64,000 bases of DNA from BQJU01 sp965229635 (GCA_965229635.1 OZ245894.1:496001-560000), one strand, 5' to 3'. Positions 9,383 to 17,654 are shown, counted from the stretch's first letter. A program made the numbers and translations. Notes: generated by a model from the sequence alone, not told the origin.

Positions 9383-9631
9383 ATGTACTACTGCTATGTA
9401 TTGTATTCCAAGGCGCTAGACCGGTACTATATCGGCTCGTGCGAAGATTTGGAAGAGCGGCTATCGCGTCATTTGATGAATCACAGTGGCTTTACGGGAC
9501 GAGCGAAGGATTGGGAAGTGGTTTATTTAGAGGAATATCTGGAAAAGAGTATGGCTCAGAAGCGAGAGCGCCAGATCAAGGGGTGGAAATCTCGGAAGTT
9601 AGTGGAGGCATTGGTTAGAGGCGAGTTGTGA
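9383..9631 (+). CDS. GIY-YIG nuclease, array copy 2
   Basis: 82 residues with all catalytic positions kept. Differs from copy 1 by VLYSKALDRYY near the N-terminus, DLEERL instead of DMEERL, and DWEVVYLEEYLEKSMAQ in the middle, which makes it the most divergent copy in its central part. The following tRNA-like segment is of the GCTCCGTTGGTACAG type. The distance to the next unit is 389 bp, which keeps the downstream frame open (see findings). Confidence 0.88.
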   Translation: MYYCYVLYSKALDRYYIGSCEDLEERLSRHLMNHSGFTGRAKDWEVVYLEEYLEKSMAQKRERQIKGWKSRKLVEALVRGEL

Positions 9632-9771
9632 AAGCTCCGTTGGTACAGCGCATCCCGAGGTACTTCGGGAGGTTCAGGAGTTCGAGTCTCTTACCGCCCA
9701 CAGAAATAAAGAACAGCCAAGTTGTGCGAAAGTGCGGCTTGGCTGTTTTGGTTTCAGGAAAAACCTCCATG

Positions 9772-10020
9772 ATGTACTACTGCTATATATTGTATTCCAA
9801 GGCGCTAGACCGGTACTATATCGGCTCGTGCGAAGATATGGAAGAGCGGCTATCGCGTCATTTGATGAACCACAGTGGCTTTACGGGTCGAGCGAAGGAC
9901 TGGGAGGTGGTGCATGTTGAAGAATATTCGGAAAAAGGTGTGGCGCAGAAGCGAGAGCGGCAGATCAAGGGGTGGAAATCGCGGAAGTTAGTGGAAGGAT
10001 TGGTTAGAGGAGAGTTGTGA
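9772..10020 (+). CDS. GIY-YIG nuclease, array copy 3
   Basis: 82 residues, catalytic residues intact. Carries ILYSKALDRYY, DWEVVHVEEYSEKGVAQ and LVEGLVRGEL. A frame starting at the GTG at 9628, which overlaps the TGA of copy 2, runs through the tRNA-like segment and terminator straight into this gene, giving a possible 130-codon reading. The conserved ATG at 9772 is still the more likely start. Confidence 0.88.
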   Translation: MYYCYILYSKALDRYYIGSCEDMEERLSRHLMNHSGFTGRAKDWEVVHVEEYSEKGVAQKRERQIKGWKSRKLVEGLVRGEL

Positions 10021-10160
10021 AAGCACAGTTGGATCAGCGCATCCCGAGGTACTTCGGGAGGGTCAGGAGTTCGAGTCTCTTACCGCCCACAGAAATAAGG
10101 AACAGCCAAGTTGCGCGAAAGTGCGGCTTGGCTGTTTTAGTTTTAAGCAAAAGCTCTAGG

Positions 10161-10409
10161 ATGTACTATTTCTACATATTGTATTCAGAGAAGCTAGACC
10201 GGTACTATATCGGCTCGTGCGAAGATTTGGAAGAGCGCTTATCCCGTCATCTGATGAATCACAGTGGCTTTACGGGTCGAGCGAAGGACTGGGAGGTGGT
10301 GCATATTGAGGAATATGGGGAAAAGAGTGTGGCCCAGAAACGAGAGCGTCAGATCAAGGGGTGGAAATCTCGGAAGTTAGTGGAGGCATTGGTTAGAGGC
10401 GAGTTGTGA
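10161..10409 (+). CDS. GIY-YIG nuclease, array copy 4
   Basis: 82 residues, catalytic residues intact. The N-terminus is MYYFYILYSEKLDRYY, with Phe4 unique to this copy. From DWEVVHIEEYGEKSVAQ to the end it is the same as copy 5 at DNA level. As in copy 3, a GTG at 10017 opens a continuous 130-codon frame through the preceding tRNA-like segment. Confidence 0.88.
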   Translation: MYYFYILYSEKLDRYYIGSCEDLEERLSRHLMNHSGFTGRAKDWEVVHIEEYGEKSVAQKRERQIKGWKSRKLVEALVRGEL

Positions 10410-10548
10410 AAGCACAGTTGGATCAGCGCATCCCGAGGTACTTCGGGAGGGTCAGGAGTTCGAGTCTCTTACCGCCCACAGAAATAGGAACAGCCAAGTT
10501 GTGCGAAAGTGCGGCTTGGCTGTTTTGGTTTCAGGAAAAATGCCTTGG

Positions 10549-10797
10549 ATGTACTACTGCTATGTATTGTATTCCAAGGCGCTAGACCGGTACTATATCG
10601 GCTCGTGCGAAGATTTGGAAGAGCGGCTATCGCGTCATTTGATGAACCACAGTGGCTTTACGGGTCGAGCGAAGGACTGGGAGGTGGTGCATATTGAGGA
10701 ATATGGGGAAAAGAGTGTGGCCCAGAAACGAGAGCGTCAGATCAAGGGGTGGAAATCTCGGAAGTTAGTGGAGGCATTGGTTAGAGGCGAGTTGTGA
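10549..10797 (+). CDS. GIY-YIG nuclease, array copy 5
   Basis: 82 residues, catalytic residues intact. A mosaic: the 5' half matches copy 2 (VLYSKALDRYY, DLEERL, same codons) and the 3' half matches copy 4. The following tRNA-like segment is of the GCACAGTTGGATCAG type. Confidence 0.88.
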   Translation: MYYCYVLYSKALDRYYIGSCEDLEERLSRHLMNHSGFTGRAKDWEVVHIEEYGEKSVAQKRERQIKGWKSRKLVEALVRGEL

Positions 10798-10936
10798 AAG
10801 CACAGTTGGATCAGCGCATCCCGAGGTACTTCGGGAGGGTCAGGAGTTCGAGTCTCTTACCGCCCACAGAAATAAGAACAGCCAAGTTGTGCGAAAGTGC
10901 GGCTTGGCTGTTTTGGTTTCAGGAAAAATGCCTTGG

Positions 10937-11185
10937 ATGTACTACTGCTATGTATTGTATTCCAAGGCGCTAGACCGGTACTATATCGGCTCGTGCGAAG
11001 ATATGGAAGAGCGGCTGTCCCGTCATCTGATGAATCATAGTGGGTTTACGGGTCGAGCGAAGGATTGGCAGGTTGTGCATATTGAGGAATATGGGGAAAA
11101 GAGTGTGGCACAGAAACGAGAGCGTCAGATCAAAGGGTGGAAATCGCGGAAGTTAGTGGAGGCATTGGTTAGAGGCGAGTTGTGA
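10937..11185 (+). CDS. GIY-YIG nuclease, array copy 6
   Basis: 82 residues, catalytic residues intact. A mosaic: the N-terminal VLYSKALDRYYIGS part matches copies 2 and 5, while DMEERL to the stop matches copies 7-10, including silent positions. It is followed by the GCTCCGTTGGTACAG-type segment with the degenerate palindrome ending CGGGG. Confidence 0.88.
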   Translation: MYYCYVLYSKALDRYYIGSCEDMEERLSRHLMNHSGFTGRAKDWQVVHIEEYGEKSVAQKRERQIKGWKSRKLVEALVRGEL

Positions 11186-11324
11186 AAGCTCCGTTGGTAC
11201 AGCGCATCCCGAGGTACTTCGGGGGGGGCAGGAGTTCGAGTCTCTTACCGCCCACAGAAATAAGAACAGCCAAGTTGCGCGAAAGTGCGGCTTGGCTGTT
11301 TTGTTTTCAGGCAAAAAGACTTGG

Positions 11325-11573
11325 ATGTACTACTGCTACATATTATATTCTGAGAATCTTGACCGGTACTATATAGGGTCGTGCGAAGATATGGAAGAGC
11401 GGCTGTCCCGTCATCTGATGAATCATAGTGGGTTTACGGGTCGAGCGAAGGATTGGCAGGTTGTGCATATTGAGGAATATGGGGAAAAGAGTGTGGCACA
11501 GAAACGAGAGCGTCAGATCAAAGGGTGGAAATCGCGGAAGTTAGTGGAGGCATTGGTTAGAGGCGAGTTGTGA
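11325..11573 (+). CDS. GIY-YIG nuclease, array copy 7
   Basis: 82 residues, catalytic residues intact. Protein identical to copies 8-10 (ILYSENLDRYY, DMEERL, DWQVVHIEEYGEKSVAQ). The DNA has TATAGGGTCG where copies 1-6 have TATCGGCTCG, a marker of the recent sub-block of copies 7-10. Confidence 0.88.
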   Translation: MYYCYILYSENLDRYYIGSCEDMEERLSRHLMNHSGFTGRAKDWQVVHIEEYGEKSVAQKRERQIKGWKSRKLVEALVRGEL

Positions 11574-11712
11574 AAGCTCCGTTGGTACAGCGCATCCCGA
11601 GGTACTTCGGGGGGGGCAGGAGTTCGAGTCTCTTACCGCCCACAGAAATAAGAACAGCCAAGTTGCGCGAAAGTGCGGCTTGGCTGTTTTGTTTTCAGGC
11701 AAAAAGACTTGG

Positions 11713-11961
11713 ATGTACTACTGCTACATATTATATTCTGAGAATCTTGACCGGTACTATATAGGGTCGTGCGAAGATATGGAAGAGCGGCTGTCCCGTC
11801 ATCTGATGAATCATAGTGGGTTTACGGGTCGAGCGAAGGATTGGCAGGTTGTGCATATTGAGGAATATGGGGAAAAGAGTGTGGCACAGAAACGAGAGCG
11901 TCAGATCAAAGGGTGGAAATCGCGGAAGTTAGTGGAGGCATTGGTTAGAGGCGAGTTGTGA
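11713..11961 (+). CDS. GIY-YIG nuclease, array copy 8
   Basis: 82 residues. By eye the whole 388-bp unit is indistinguishable from that of copy 7, so it is a very recent duplication or conversion product. Catalytic residues intact. Confidence 0.88.
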   Translation: MYYCYILYSENLDRYYIGSCEDMEERLSRHLMNHSGFTGRAKDWQVVHIEEYGEKSVAQKRERQIKGWKSRKLVEALVRGEL

Positions 11962-12100
11962 AAGCTCCGTTGGTACAGCGCATCCCGAGGTACTTCGGGG
12001 GGGGCAGGAGTTCGAGTCTCTTACCGCCCACAGAAATAAGAACAGCCAAGTTGTGCGAAAGTGCGGCTTGGCTGTTTTGTTTTCAGGCAAAAAGACTTGG

Positions 12101-12349
12101 ATGTACTACTGCTACATATTATATTCTGAGAATCTTGACCGGTACTATATAGGGTCGTGCGAAGATATGGAAGAGCGGCTGTCCCGTCATCTGATGAATC
12201 ATAGTGGGTTTACGGGTCGAGCGAAGGATTGGCAGGTTGTGCATATTGAGGAATATGGGGAAAAGAGTGTGGCACAGAAACGAGAGCGTCAGATCAAGGG
12301 GTGGAAATCTCGGAAGTTAGTGGAGGCATTGGTTAGAGGCGAGTTGTGA
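12101..12349 (+). CDS. GIY-YIG nuclease, array copy 9
   Basis: 82 residues, same protein as copies 7, 8 and 10. Near the 3' end the DNA switches to AAGGGGTGGAAATCTCGG, shared with copies 2, 4 and 5. The following tRNA-like segment has the perfect palindrome TCCCGAGGTACCTCGGGA, again suggesting conversion from another unit. Confidence 0.88.
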   Translation: MYYCYILYSENLDRYYIGSCEDMEERLSRHLMNHSGFTGRAKDWQVVHIEEYGEKSVAQKRERQIKGWKSRKLVEALVRGEL

Positions 12350-12488
12350 AAGCTCCGTTGGTACAGCGCATCCCGAGGTACCTCGGGAGGTTCAGGAGTT
12401 CGAGTCTCTTACCGCCCACAGAAATAAGAACAGCCAAGTTGTGCGAAAGTGCGGCTTGGCTGTTTTGTTTTCAGGCAAAAAGACTTGG

Positions 12489-12737
12489 ATGTACTACTGC
12501 TACATATTATATTCTGAGAATCTTGACCGGTACTATATAGGGTCGTGCGAAGATATGGAAGAGCGGCTGTCCCGTCATCTGATGAATCATAGTGGGTTTA
12601 CGGGTCGAGCGAAGGATTGGCAGGTTGTGCATATTGAGGAATATGGGGAAAAGAGTGTGGCACAGAAACGAGAGCGTCAGATCAAAGGGTGGAAATCGCG
12701 GAAGTTAGTGGAGGCATTGGTTAGAGGCGAGTTGTGA
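12489..12737 (+). CDS. GIY-YIG nuclease, array copy 10 (last)
   Basis: 82 residues, catalytic residues intact, protein identical to copies 7-9. Followed by the last tRNA-like segment (12738-12811) and the last terminator hairpin (about 12819-12854), after which the repeat sequence ends at about 12865. Confidence 0.88.
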   Translation: MYYCYILYSENLDRYYIGSCEDMEERLSRHLMNHSGFTGRAKDWQVVHIEEYGEKSVAQKRERQIKGWKSRKLVEALVRGEL

Positions 12738-12858
12738 AAGCTCCGTTGGTACAGCGCATCCCGAGGTACTTCGGGGGGGGCAGGAGTTCGAGTCTCTTAC
12801 CGCCCACAGAAATAAGAACAGCCAAGTTGCGCGAAAGTGCGGCTTGGCTGTTTTGGTT

Positions 12859-13185
12859 TTAGGCAGTCTTCAAGCGGTAAGCTCTTCCCTTTTCAAATGA
12901 ATTTATTTGCTTTTTGAATTCTGGGAGTAATTTTTCGATGTGAGGTAAGGTGCTTTTCAAGACGTCAAGGATGACAATAGCAAGGTGAAATTTTGCAATG
13001 TTTTGCTGATGGTCAATGTTTTTGTCGATGGTCAATAGTATATCAAAACCAGCTTTTTCAGCTTCTGCAAGAAGGGCTCCATCTTTGAGACCATTGTAGT
13101 TTAGTTCCGATACAGTTGAAACTTCATATTCTGTAAGGAGCTGCTTTACTTTTTTGGTGACACATTCATCAAGCAAAATTTTCAT
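12859..13185 (-). CDS. DUF5615 PIN-like protein, putative toxin
   Basis: About 108 residues starting MKILLDECVTKKV, the typical N-terminus of DUF5615/COG4634 PIN-like proteins, with the acidic residues DE near the start and ILLTIDKNIDHQQN in the middle. The ATG at 13185 is chosen over upstream codons because it begins the family's conserved motif. It overlaps the end of the DUF433 gene by 17 bp, as in co-translated toxin-antitoxin pairs. COG2442/COG4634 pairs have been predicted to be toxin-antitoxin systems with a PIN-like RNase toxin. The stop codon (TAA, bases 12859-12861) lies inside the terminal part of the GIY-YIG repeat, so the array end touches the coding sequence. Confidence 0.8.
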   Translation of the reverse strand: MKILLDECVTKKVKQLLTEYEVSTVSELNYNGLKDGALLAEAEKAGFDILLTIDKNIDHQQNIAKFHLAIVILDVLKSTLPHIEKLLPEFKKQINSFEKGRAYRLKTA

Positions 13186-13399
13186 GAGCCACTTCAGTGA
13201 GATTCTCAATCAGCTTCTTTGACATTTGTAATACTCTTTCCACTTGTTCTTTTTTTACCGTAGGAAAATCCTCAAGAAAGGTTATGATACTTTCTCCTTC
13301 TTCCAAATAGTCAAACAAATTTTTTATTGGAACTCTGGTATCCATAAAAACAGGTGTACCACCGAGTATTTCCTTATCGATATTAATTACCTTTTGCAT
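13169..13399 (-). CDS. DUF433 protein, putative antitoxin
   Basis: 76 residues. The N-terminal half, INIDKEILGGTPVFMDTRVP followed by IKNLFDYLEEGESIITFLEDFPTV, is the DUF433/COG2442 signature, a small winged-helix-like DNA-binding fold. It is the upstream member of a two-gene unit with the DUF5615 gene. By analogy with other antitoxins it should repress its own promoter, which would lie in the roughly 80 bp between 13400 and the recA terminator; I see no clear operator there. Confidence 0.82.
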   Translation of the reverse strand: MQKVINIDKEILGGTPVFMDTRVPIKNLFDYLEEGESIITFLEDFPTVKKEQVERVLQMSKKLIENLTEVAHENFA

Positions 13400-13484
13400 T
13401 ATTCTTGAATTTTCCTTTTCAAGATAACACTTTTATACACGCAGTTGGTTCTTTTACTAATGATTTATTCAGTCAGTCACCAAA

Positions 13485-13520
13485 AGAAAAGCCCTCCGAA
13501 ACATTCCGAAGGGCTTTTCT
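13485..13520 (-). terminator. Terminator downstream of recA
   Basis: Inverted repeat AGAAAAGCCCT (13485-13495) / AGGGCTTTTCT (13510-13520), with T-rich sequence on the minus-strand side. It lies 18 bp past the recA stop codon and upstream of the DUF433 gene, so it separates the two minus-strand units. Confidence 0.8.
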
Positions 13521-13538
13521 CTTGGTAAACGCCCAGTA

Positions 13539-14600
13539 TTACGCCTTTTCCTTTTCTGCGGCGCCGTTCTGGCTGGGGGCTTCTGTTTCGGGAGCGGCCC
13601 GGCCAAGTATCTTTTGTTTGATTTTGGCTTCGATTTCTATTGCCAGTTCGGGATTGTCCATGAGGAAGTTCTTGGCGGCTTCCCGGCCCTGGGCAATTTT
13701 GGCGTCATCATAGCTGTACCACGCACCACTTTTCTGGATGATATCGTGGTCTACACCGAGGTCTACAATTTCACCGGTTTTAGAAATACCTTCACCAAAC
13801 ATTATGTCGAATTCTGCCACACGGAATGGTGGTGCCAATTTATTTTTAACCACTTTTACTTTTACGTGGTTACCCATTATATTGCCCTCTTTGTCTTTAA
13901 TGGCTGAGCCACTACGGCGGATATCCAAACGCATGGAAGCATAAAACTTCAAGGCATTACCACCGGTAGTGGTTTCAGGGTTACCAAACATTACACCAAT
14001 CTTCTCGCGAAGCTGGTTGATGAAAATACAGCAACAACCCGTTTTACCAATAGTACCCGTCAGTTTACGCATGGCCTGCGACATCAAACGGGCCTGTAGT
14101 CCCATTTTGGAATCACCCATTTCACCTTCAATCTCACTGCGCGGTACCAGCGCCGCAACGGAGTCAACTACAATGATGTCGATCGCTCCGGAACGAATCA
14201 GGTTTTCGGTAATCTCCAGGGCCTGCTCACCATTGTCGGGCTGTGAAATCAATAAATTTTCGGTGTCCACTCCAAGTGCATCGGCATAGGTACGGTCAAA
14301 GGCGTGTTCTGCATCCACAAATGCGGCAATCCCTCCCGCCTTCTGGCATTCGGCAATAGCGTGAATGGCCAGTGTGGTTTTACCGGAGGATTCCGGACCG
14401 TAAATTTCAATAATTCTTCCCTTCGGAAAGCCGTTAATACCCAGTGCAACATCCAGCCCCAGAGAACCGGTAGGGATGATTTCTGCATCAATAACCTGCC
14501 GATCTCCCAGTCGCATTACGGTGCCTTTGCCATAGGTTTTCTCCAAGCGATCAACCGTTAGCTGAAGCGCTTTCAATTTTGCGTCTTTGTCGTTTGCCAT
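13539..14600 (-). CDS. recA: Recombinase RecA
   Basis: 353 residues, standard length. Walker A GPESSGKT at 68-75, the MAW-type motif region, Walker B IIVVDSVAALVP, and the conserved FINQLREKIGVMFGNPETTTGG loop. RecA forms ATP-dependent filaments on single-stranded DNA for recombination and induces the SOS response where LexA is present. The C-terminal tail is rich in Ala/Glu/Lys, as usual. It is transcribed alone from the promoter at 14646-14676 and closed by a strong terminator. Confidence 0.99.
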   Translation of the reverse strand: MANDKDAKLKALQLTVDRLEKTYGKGTVMRLGDRQVIDAEIIPTGSLGLDVALGINGFPKGRIIEIYGPESSGKTTLAIHAIAECQKAGGIAAFVDAEHAFDRTYADALGVDTENLLISQPDNGEQALEITENLIRSGAIDIIVVDSVAALVPRSEIEGEMGDSKMGLQARLMSQAMRKLTGTIGKTGCCCIFINQLREKIGVMFGNPETTTGGNALKFYASMRLDIRRSGSAIKDKEGNIMGNHVKVKVVKNKLAPPFRVAEFDIMFGEGISKTGEIVDLGVDHDIIQKSGAWYSYDDAKIAQGREAAKNFLMDNPELAIEIEAKIKQKILGRAAPETEAPSQNGAAEKEKA

Positions 14601-14645
14601 TTATTAAAAAATTTGGAGTGAATCAACTTTTTTTTTGATTTTAAA

Positions 14646-14676
14646 CAAAATTAAATTATTTGTTGATTAAAACCAA
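14646..14676 (-). promoter_or_regulatory. recA promoter
   Basis: On the minus strand, TTG (14676-14674), exactly 20 bases, then TAATTTTG (14653-14646), fitting the Bacteroidota TTG-N20-TAnnTTTG consensus. The -7 element lies 45 bases before the ATG. No LexA-box-like palindrome is evident. Confidence 0.75.
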
Positions 14677-14695
14677 ATTTATTCACAAAAAAATG

Positions 14696-17629
14696 TTATT
14701 CCTCCGGAATGAGTATTTTGTCAATGGTGCGCATAAAGTGGATGGCGATGTCCTGATACCCGGCGTCAGTAGGATGAATTTCATCGTGCCACTGATCTTC
14801 TCTTACAATTCCCCGCAGGTTGATATACGTGACGTGATCCAACGGTTCCGCTAATTTAGACAATCTATCGTTAAATTGGTCGAGAATGTAGTCGGTAATA
14901 CATTGGCGGTCCTCAGCACTGTTGATATTTTTGGCCAACATATATCGACCGAGCCAGCCTTTCTTTGGGTTATCGCCCGGCATGACGTAGTCATAACCAT
15001 GCACAATGATGTGTAACTTGGAATGAATATTTTTTAAATGGGAAAAAATAGTTTGATAAATCTCCATCAGGCTATCCAGCTCGGCACCAAACTTTTCGTT
15101 TAAAAATTTTTCCGGATCGGAACCTTCCGGTGCTTCATTGAGAAAATGTTGAAAACCATCTCCCAGAATATCATTGCCACCGCCACTGAGCAGGAAAATC
15201 TTTGGCCCAACTTTATGGATAGCATCTTGAAATTCGCCTTTTTGTAAATAATTCCGCAACGTATCTCCAGCTGCACTGGTACAATAAATATTATAATACG
15301 GCATCAAATGATCAATGATATCCCTCAGCAGCGGATGCTGAAACCAGGAATCACCCTCCGCCACAATTTTGGTACGGGCCGGATAGCTTTTTACCTGATG
15401 ACTGAAAGAGCGATGTCGGCGCCCCCTGGAAAAACGATTGGCAATTGAAACAGCCGCCTGAAACAATGCTCCCCGCTCTTGCTGGGGAGCCACGCCCTCA
15501 TACACTTCAATCTCGGGCCGAACGCGATAATCCGGCCGCATATTTTCATTGACAAATGGCTCCAGGTAAATATCCTTGGCGAATTCCACCATTTCGTGGT
15601 AACTCATCATTTCATTCAGCTGGTTTTGCTCAATCCGGTTGTATTCGGGGTTGATAAATTTTAAAACAACATCCCGCGTGGTCCAGTCATCCACTTCTGG
15701 TTCTGGATCATCTTCATCCTCAATATCCAATCCACTCCTTTTTCGGTCGCCACGAAGCACATCCAGGGTAATTGGATCCGGTAAACTCTTCTTGGCAAGC
15801 TTGGCGACGTCAAATTCCTCGGTACTGTAAATGATCTTTAACGGCTCCTTGGCAACAGGCCAGTTATAATCCTGCACCACACTTTCCAACGTATAAGAAA
15901 TGACGCCTCCTTTATACTCCCTGACCCATACCGATTCGCCTGGATTCAGTGGATACACCTGAGGGTCCAGCATTTTTGGATACACACCGAAGTTGCGCGT
16001 CAAATACAATACACTTACATAAAGCTTACGATTTGTAGTATTGGTCAGCCGAATGGCTATTTTGCCCTTCCATTTACCACTTGGATGGTGGGCGTAATTG
16101 AGTTCTACCTCATTGTTCTCATTGATGGTTAGAGGTGTGCCATCTTTGCCTCCACTAAATGCTTCTACCTTGACCGAATCTTTCTCAAAAAGAAAAGCGT
16201 AGGGATTGCTCAAACGGCGCACATATTCCCATTGAGAAATATGGCGCAAATGCTGAACCAGGGAATCATTGACACCCTGCAAACCATAATCCAGTGGATT
16301 GAACAAAGGCCGGTAATCCTGTTGAGGATGGGTGACGTAATAATAACAATTGCGGACGTGCAGTGTATAATCTGCATCAGCTTCATTTTCCGCTAGCACC
16401 ATGCTGTCGTTTTGATCCTGAATGTGGTCTATCACTTCCTGGATATCCGAGAGGTCACCTTCCTTATTTTTAATAAATAATTTGACTTTATAAGCCATTA
16501 CGCCCTCAACTTCTCCTTTGTAAGCCTGCTTTTTATCTGGCTCCTCATCTTTGAATTCGAGGGTGGTAAAATCGAGGCTGACGCGCTTGATTTGAGCCGT
16601 ATAGGTACTTCCTTCTCCGGTTACGGTAATGGTTTTAGATTTCGGGCTGATGCCAAGCAGGCTACCCATATCCAGGGTCCAGCCATTGCCATTGGTGTAG
16701 ACCACATTTCCGTAAAGGGGTTGTCCCTGATTGTCTTTATTTAAAAAGGTAGCATATTGATAACTCAGGTCGTCGAGTGGGATGCGTAGCTGTGGTTTTT
16801 GCAAATAGCTGTTGCGTAAGTACTGCCGAATTTGACTCAGCAGGTCATAATAAGTGATATCACCTTTGGAGCGTTTCAGGATTTTAATTAAGTGGGAGGT
16901 GAATACGCCCGCCCCATTTACTTCCAGGGCCGATTCGTCGGGTGCACAGGCGGCCAGATGTATGTGGATGCCTTCCGGGAGTGTTTTGGAAAGTGGCTGG
17001 GTGCGAATTTCTACCTGATCTTTTTCATTGTGAAAGGTAAATGCGTCCCAGCTGCGCTGACGAGCCACACATGAAATGCGCCGTTCCAGGGTCTTGTTCT
17101 TCTTCTTAAAAAAGTCTCCGTTTCGGGTATTATCGCCGGAGTGACAACAATCAAAAATGGTTACCAGATGCGGACTTTTTTCCTTGGGTTTATCTGTGGT
17201 ACCATTGGCTACCAGGTGGATCAAATACCGCAATTCCTTATCGGCAATCAGGCAATTATTGCCATCTTCATTGTAACAAACCAGGCTCTCTAACCTGCCA
17301 TCCGTCTCCGTTGGCCAGAGGTTGGTATCGGCCATTTCCTGGATGCCATGACCCGAATAATAAAACAAGGCCACATCTCCGGCCTGTGCCTGGGAAAGGT
17401 GATTGCGAAAGCCATCAATGACATTATCTTTGGTGGCATCGTCATTTTTGAGAAAAATGGGATGCAGTTCAAAGCCGGATTCCGATTGAAGATAATTGAG
17501 CATATTGGTGGCGTCGTTGACACACCCGCCCAAGCGTCCAAAACGGCAGCTATTGGTGATGGGAATATGCGTCAGGTACTCATCGATGCCCACGATCAGG
17601 GCATAGAGCTTCTTAGTGCTGGTAGGCAT
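14696..17629 (-). CDS. Caspase (peptidase C14)-SGNH hydrolase fusion
   Basis: 977 residues. Residues 1-290 are a caspase/metacaspase-like domain with YALIVGIDEY, catalytic His94 in YYSGHG and catalytic Cys162 in FDCCHSG. The middle (about 330-620) is beta-rich and includes a stretch (LYVSVLYLTRNFGVYPKMLD...) like the DUF4384-type domains that follow bacterial caspases. Residues from about 750 are an SGNH/GDSL hydrolase with block I AEGDSW, block III LSGGGND (about 815) and block V DEIHPT (about 950), so both catalytic centres look complete. No signal peptide is seen, so it is probably cytosolic. It is the downstream gene of an operon with the CHAT gene (25-bp gap). Likely role, by family: a protease effector whose activation releases a lipase/esterase activity. 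The actual substrate is unknown. Confidence 0.88.
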   Translation of the reverse strand: MPTSTKKLYALIVGIDEYLTHIPITNSCRFGRLGGCVNDATNMLNYLQSESGFELHPIFLKNDDATKDNVIDGFRNHLSQAQAGDVALFYYSGHGIQEMADTNLWPTETDGRLESLVCYNEDGNNCLIADKELRYLIHLVANGTTDKPKEKSPHLVTIFDCCHSGDNTRNGDFFKKKNKTLERRISCVARQRSWDAFTFHNEKDQVEIRTQPLSKTLPEGIHIHLAACAPDESALEVNGAGVFTSHLIKILKRSKGDITYYDLLSQIRQYLRNSYLQKPQLRIPLDDLSYQYATFLNKDNQGQPLYGNVVYTNGNGWTLDMGSLLGISPKSKTITVTGEGSTYTAQIKRVSLDFTTLEFKDEEPDKKQAYKGEVEGVMAYKVKLFIKNKEGDLSDIQEVIDHIQDQNDSMVLAENEADADYTLHVRNCYYYVTHPQQDYRPLFNPLDYGLQGVNDSLVQHLRHISQWEYVRRLSNPYAFLFEKDSVKVEAFSGGKDGTPLTINENNEVELNYAHHPSGKWKGKIAIRLTNTTNRKLYVSVLYLTRNFGVYPKMLDPQVYPLNPGESVWVREYKGGVISYTLESVVQDYNWPVAKEPLKIIYSTEEFDVAKLAKKSLPDPITLDVLRGDRKRSGLDIEDEDDPEPEVDDWTTRDVVLKFINPEYNRIEQNQLNEMMSYHEMVEFAKDIYLEPFVNENMRPDYRVRPEIEVYEGVAPQQERGALFQAAVSIANRFSRGRRHRSFSHQVKSYPARTKIVAEGDSWFQHPLLRDIIDHLMPYYNIYCTSAAGDTLRNYLQKGEFQDAIHKVGPKIFLLSGGGNDILGDGFQHFLNEAPEGSDPEKFLNEKFGAELDSLMEIYQTIFSHLKNIHSKLHIIVHGYDYVMPGDNPKKGWLGRYMLAKNINSAEDRQCITDYILDQFNDRLSKLAEPLDHVTYINLRGIVREDQWHDEIHPTDAGYQDIAIHFMRTIDKILIPEE

Positions 17630-17654
17630 GGTTTTAGGGTTTTAGATAGGTTAT

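Larger units (their letters stand above)
8893..12865 (+). repeat. Tandem array of ten 388/389-bp tRNA-3'-end/GIY-YIG units
   Basis: Ten head-to-tail units follow the tRNA-Val gene. The stop codons of the encoded nucleases lie at 9243, 9631, 10020, 10409, 10797, 11185, 11573, 11961, 12349 and 12737, so spacings are 388, 389, 389 and then 388 six times. Each unit contains, in order: (1) the tRNA-Val T-arm and 3' acceptor strand (CAGGAGTTCGAGTCTCTTAC...); (2) the tRNA terminator hairpin; (3) an 82-codon GIY-YIG gene; (4) a D-arm-like segment and an 18-nt palindrome that runs into the next tRNA 3' end. The last copy of the tRNA 3' end and hairpin closes the array at about 12865, where similarity stops. 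The eleven copies of the tRNA 3' end form direct repeats at every unit boundary. No integrase or transposase gene is present in or near the array. Confidence 0.95.

Noticed and set aside
9244..12811. Ten additional functional tRNA-Val genes
   Set aside because: The repeats lack the 5' acceptor strand and have a palindrome instead of an anticodon arm; only 8850-8924 folds as a full tRNA.
8893..12865. CRISPR array
   Set aside because: Units are 388/389 bp, contain genes and a tRNA 3' end, and lack short repeat-spacer structure and cas genes.
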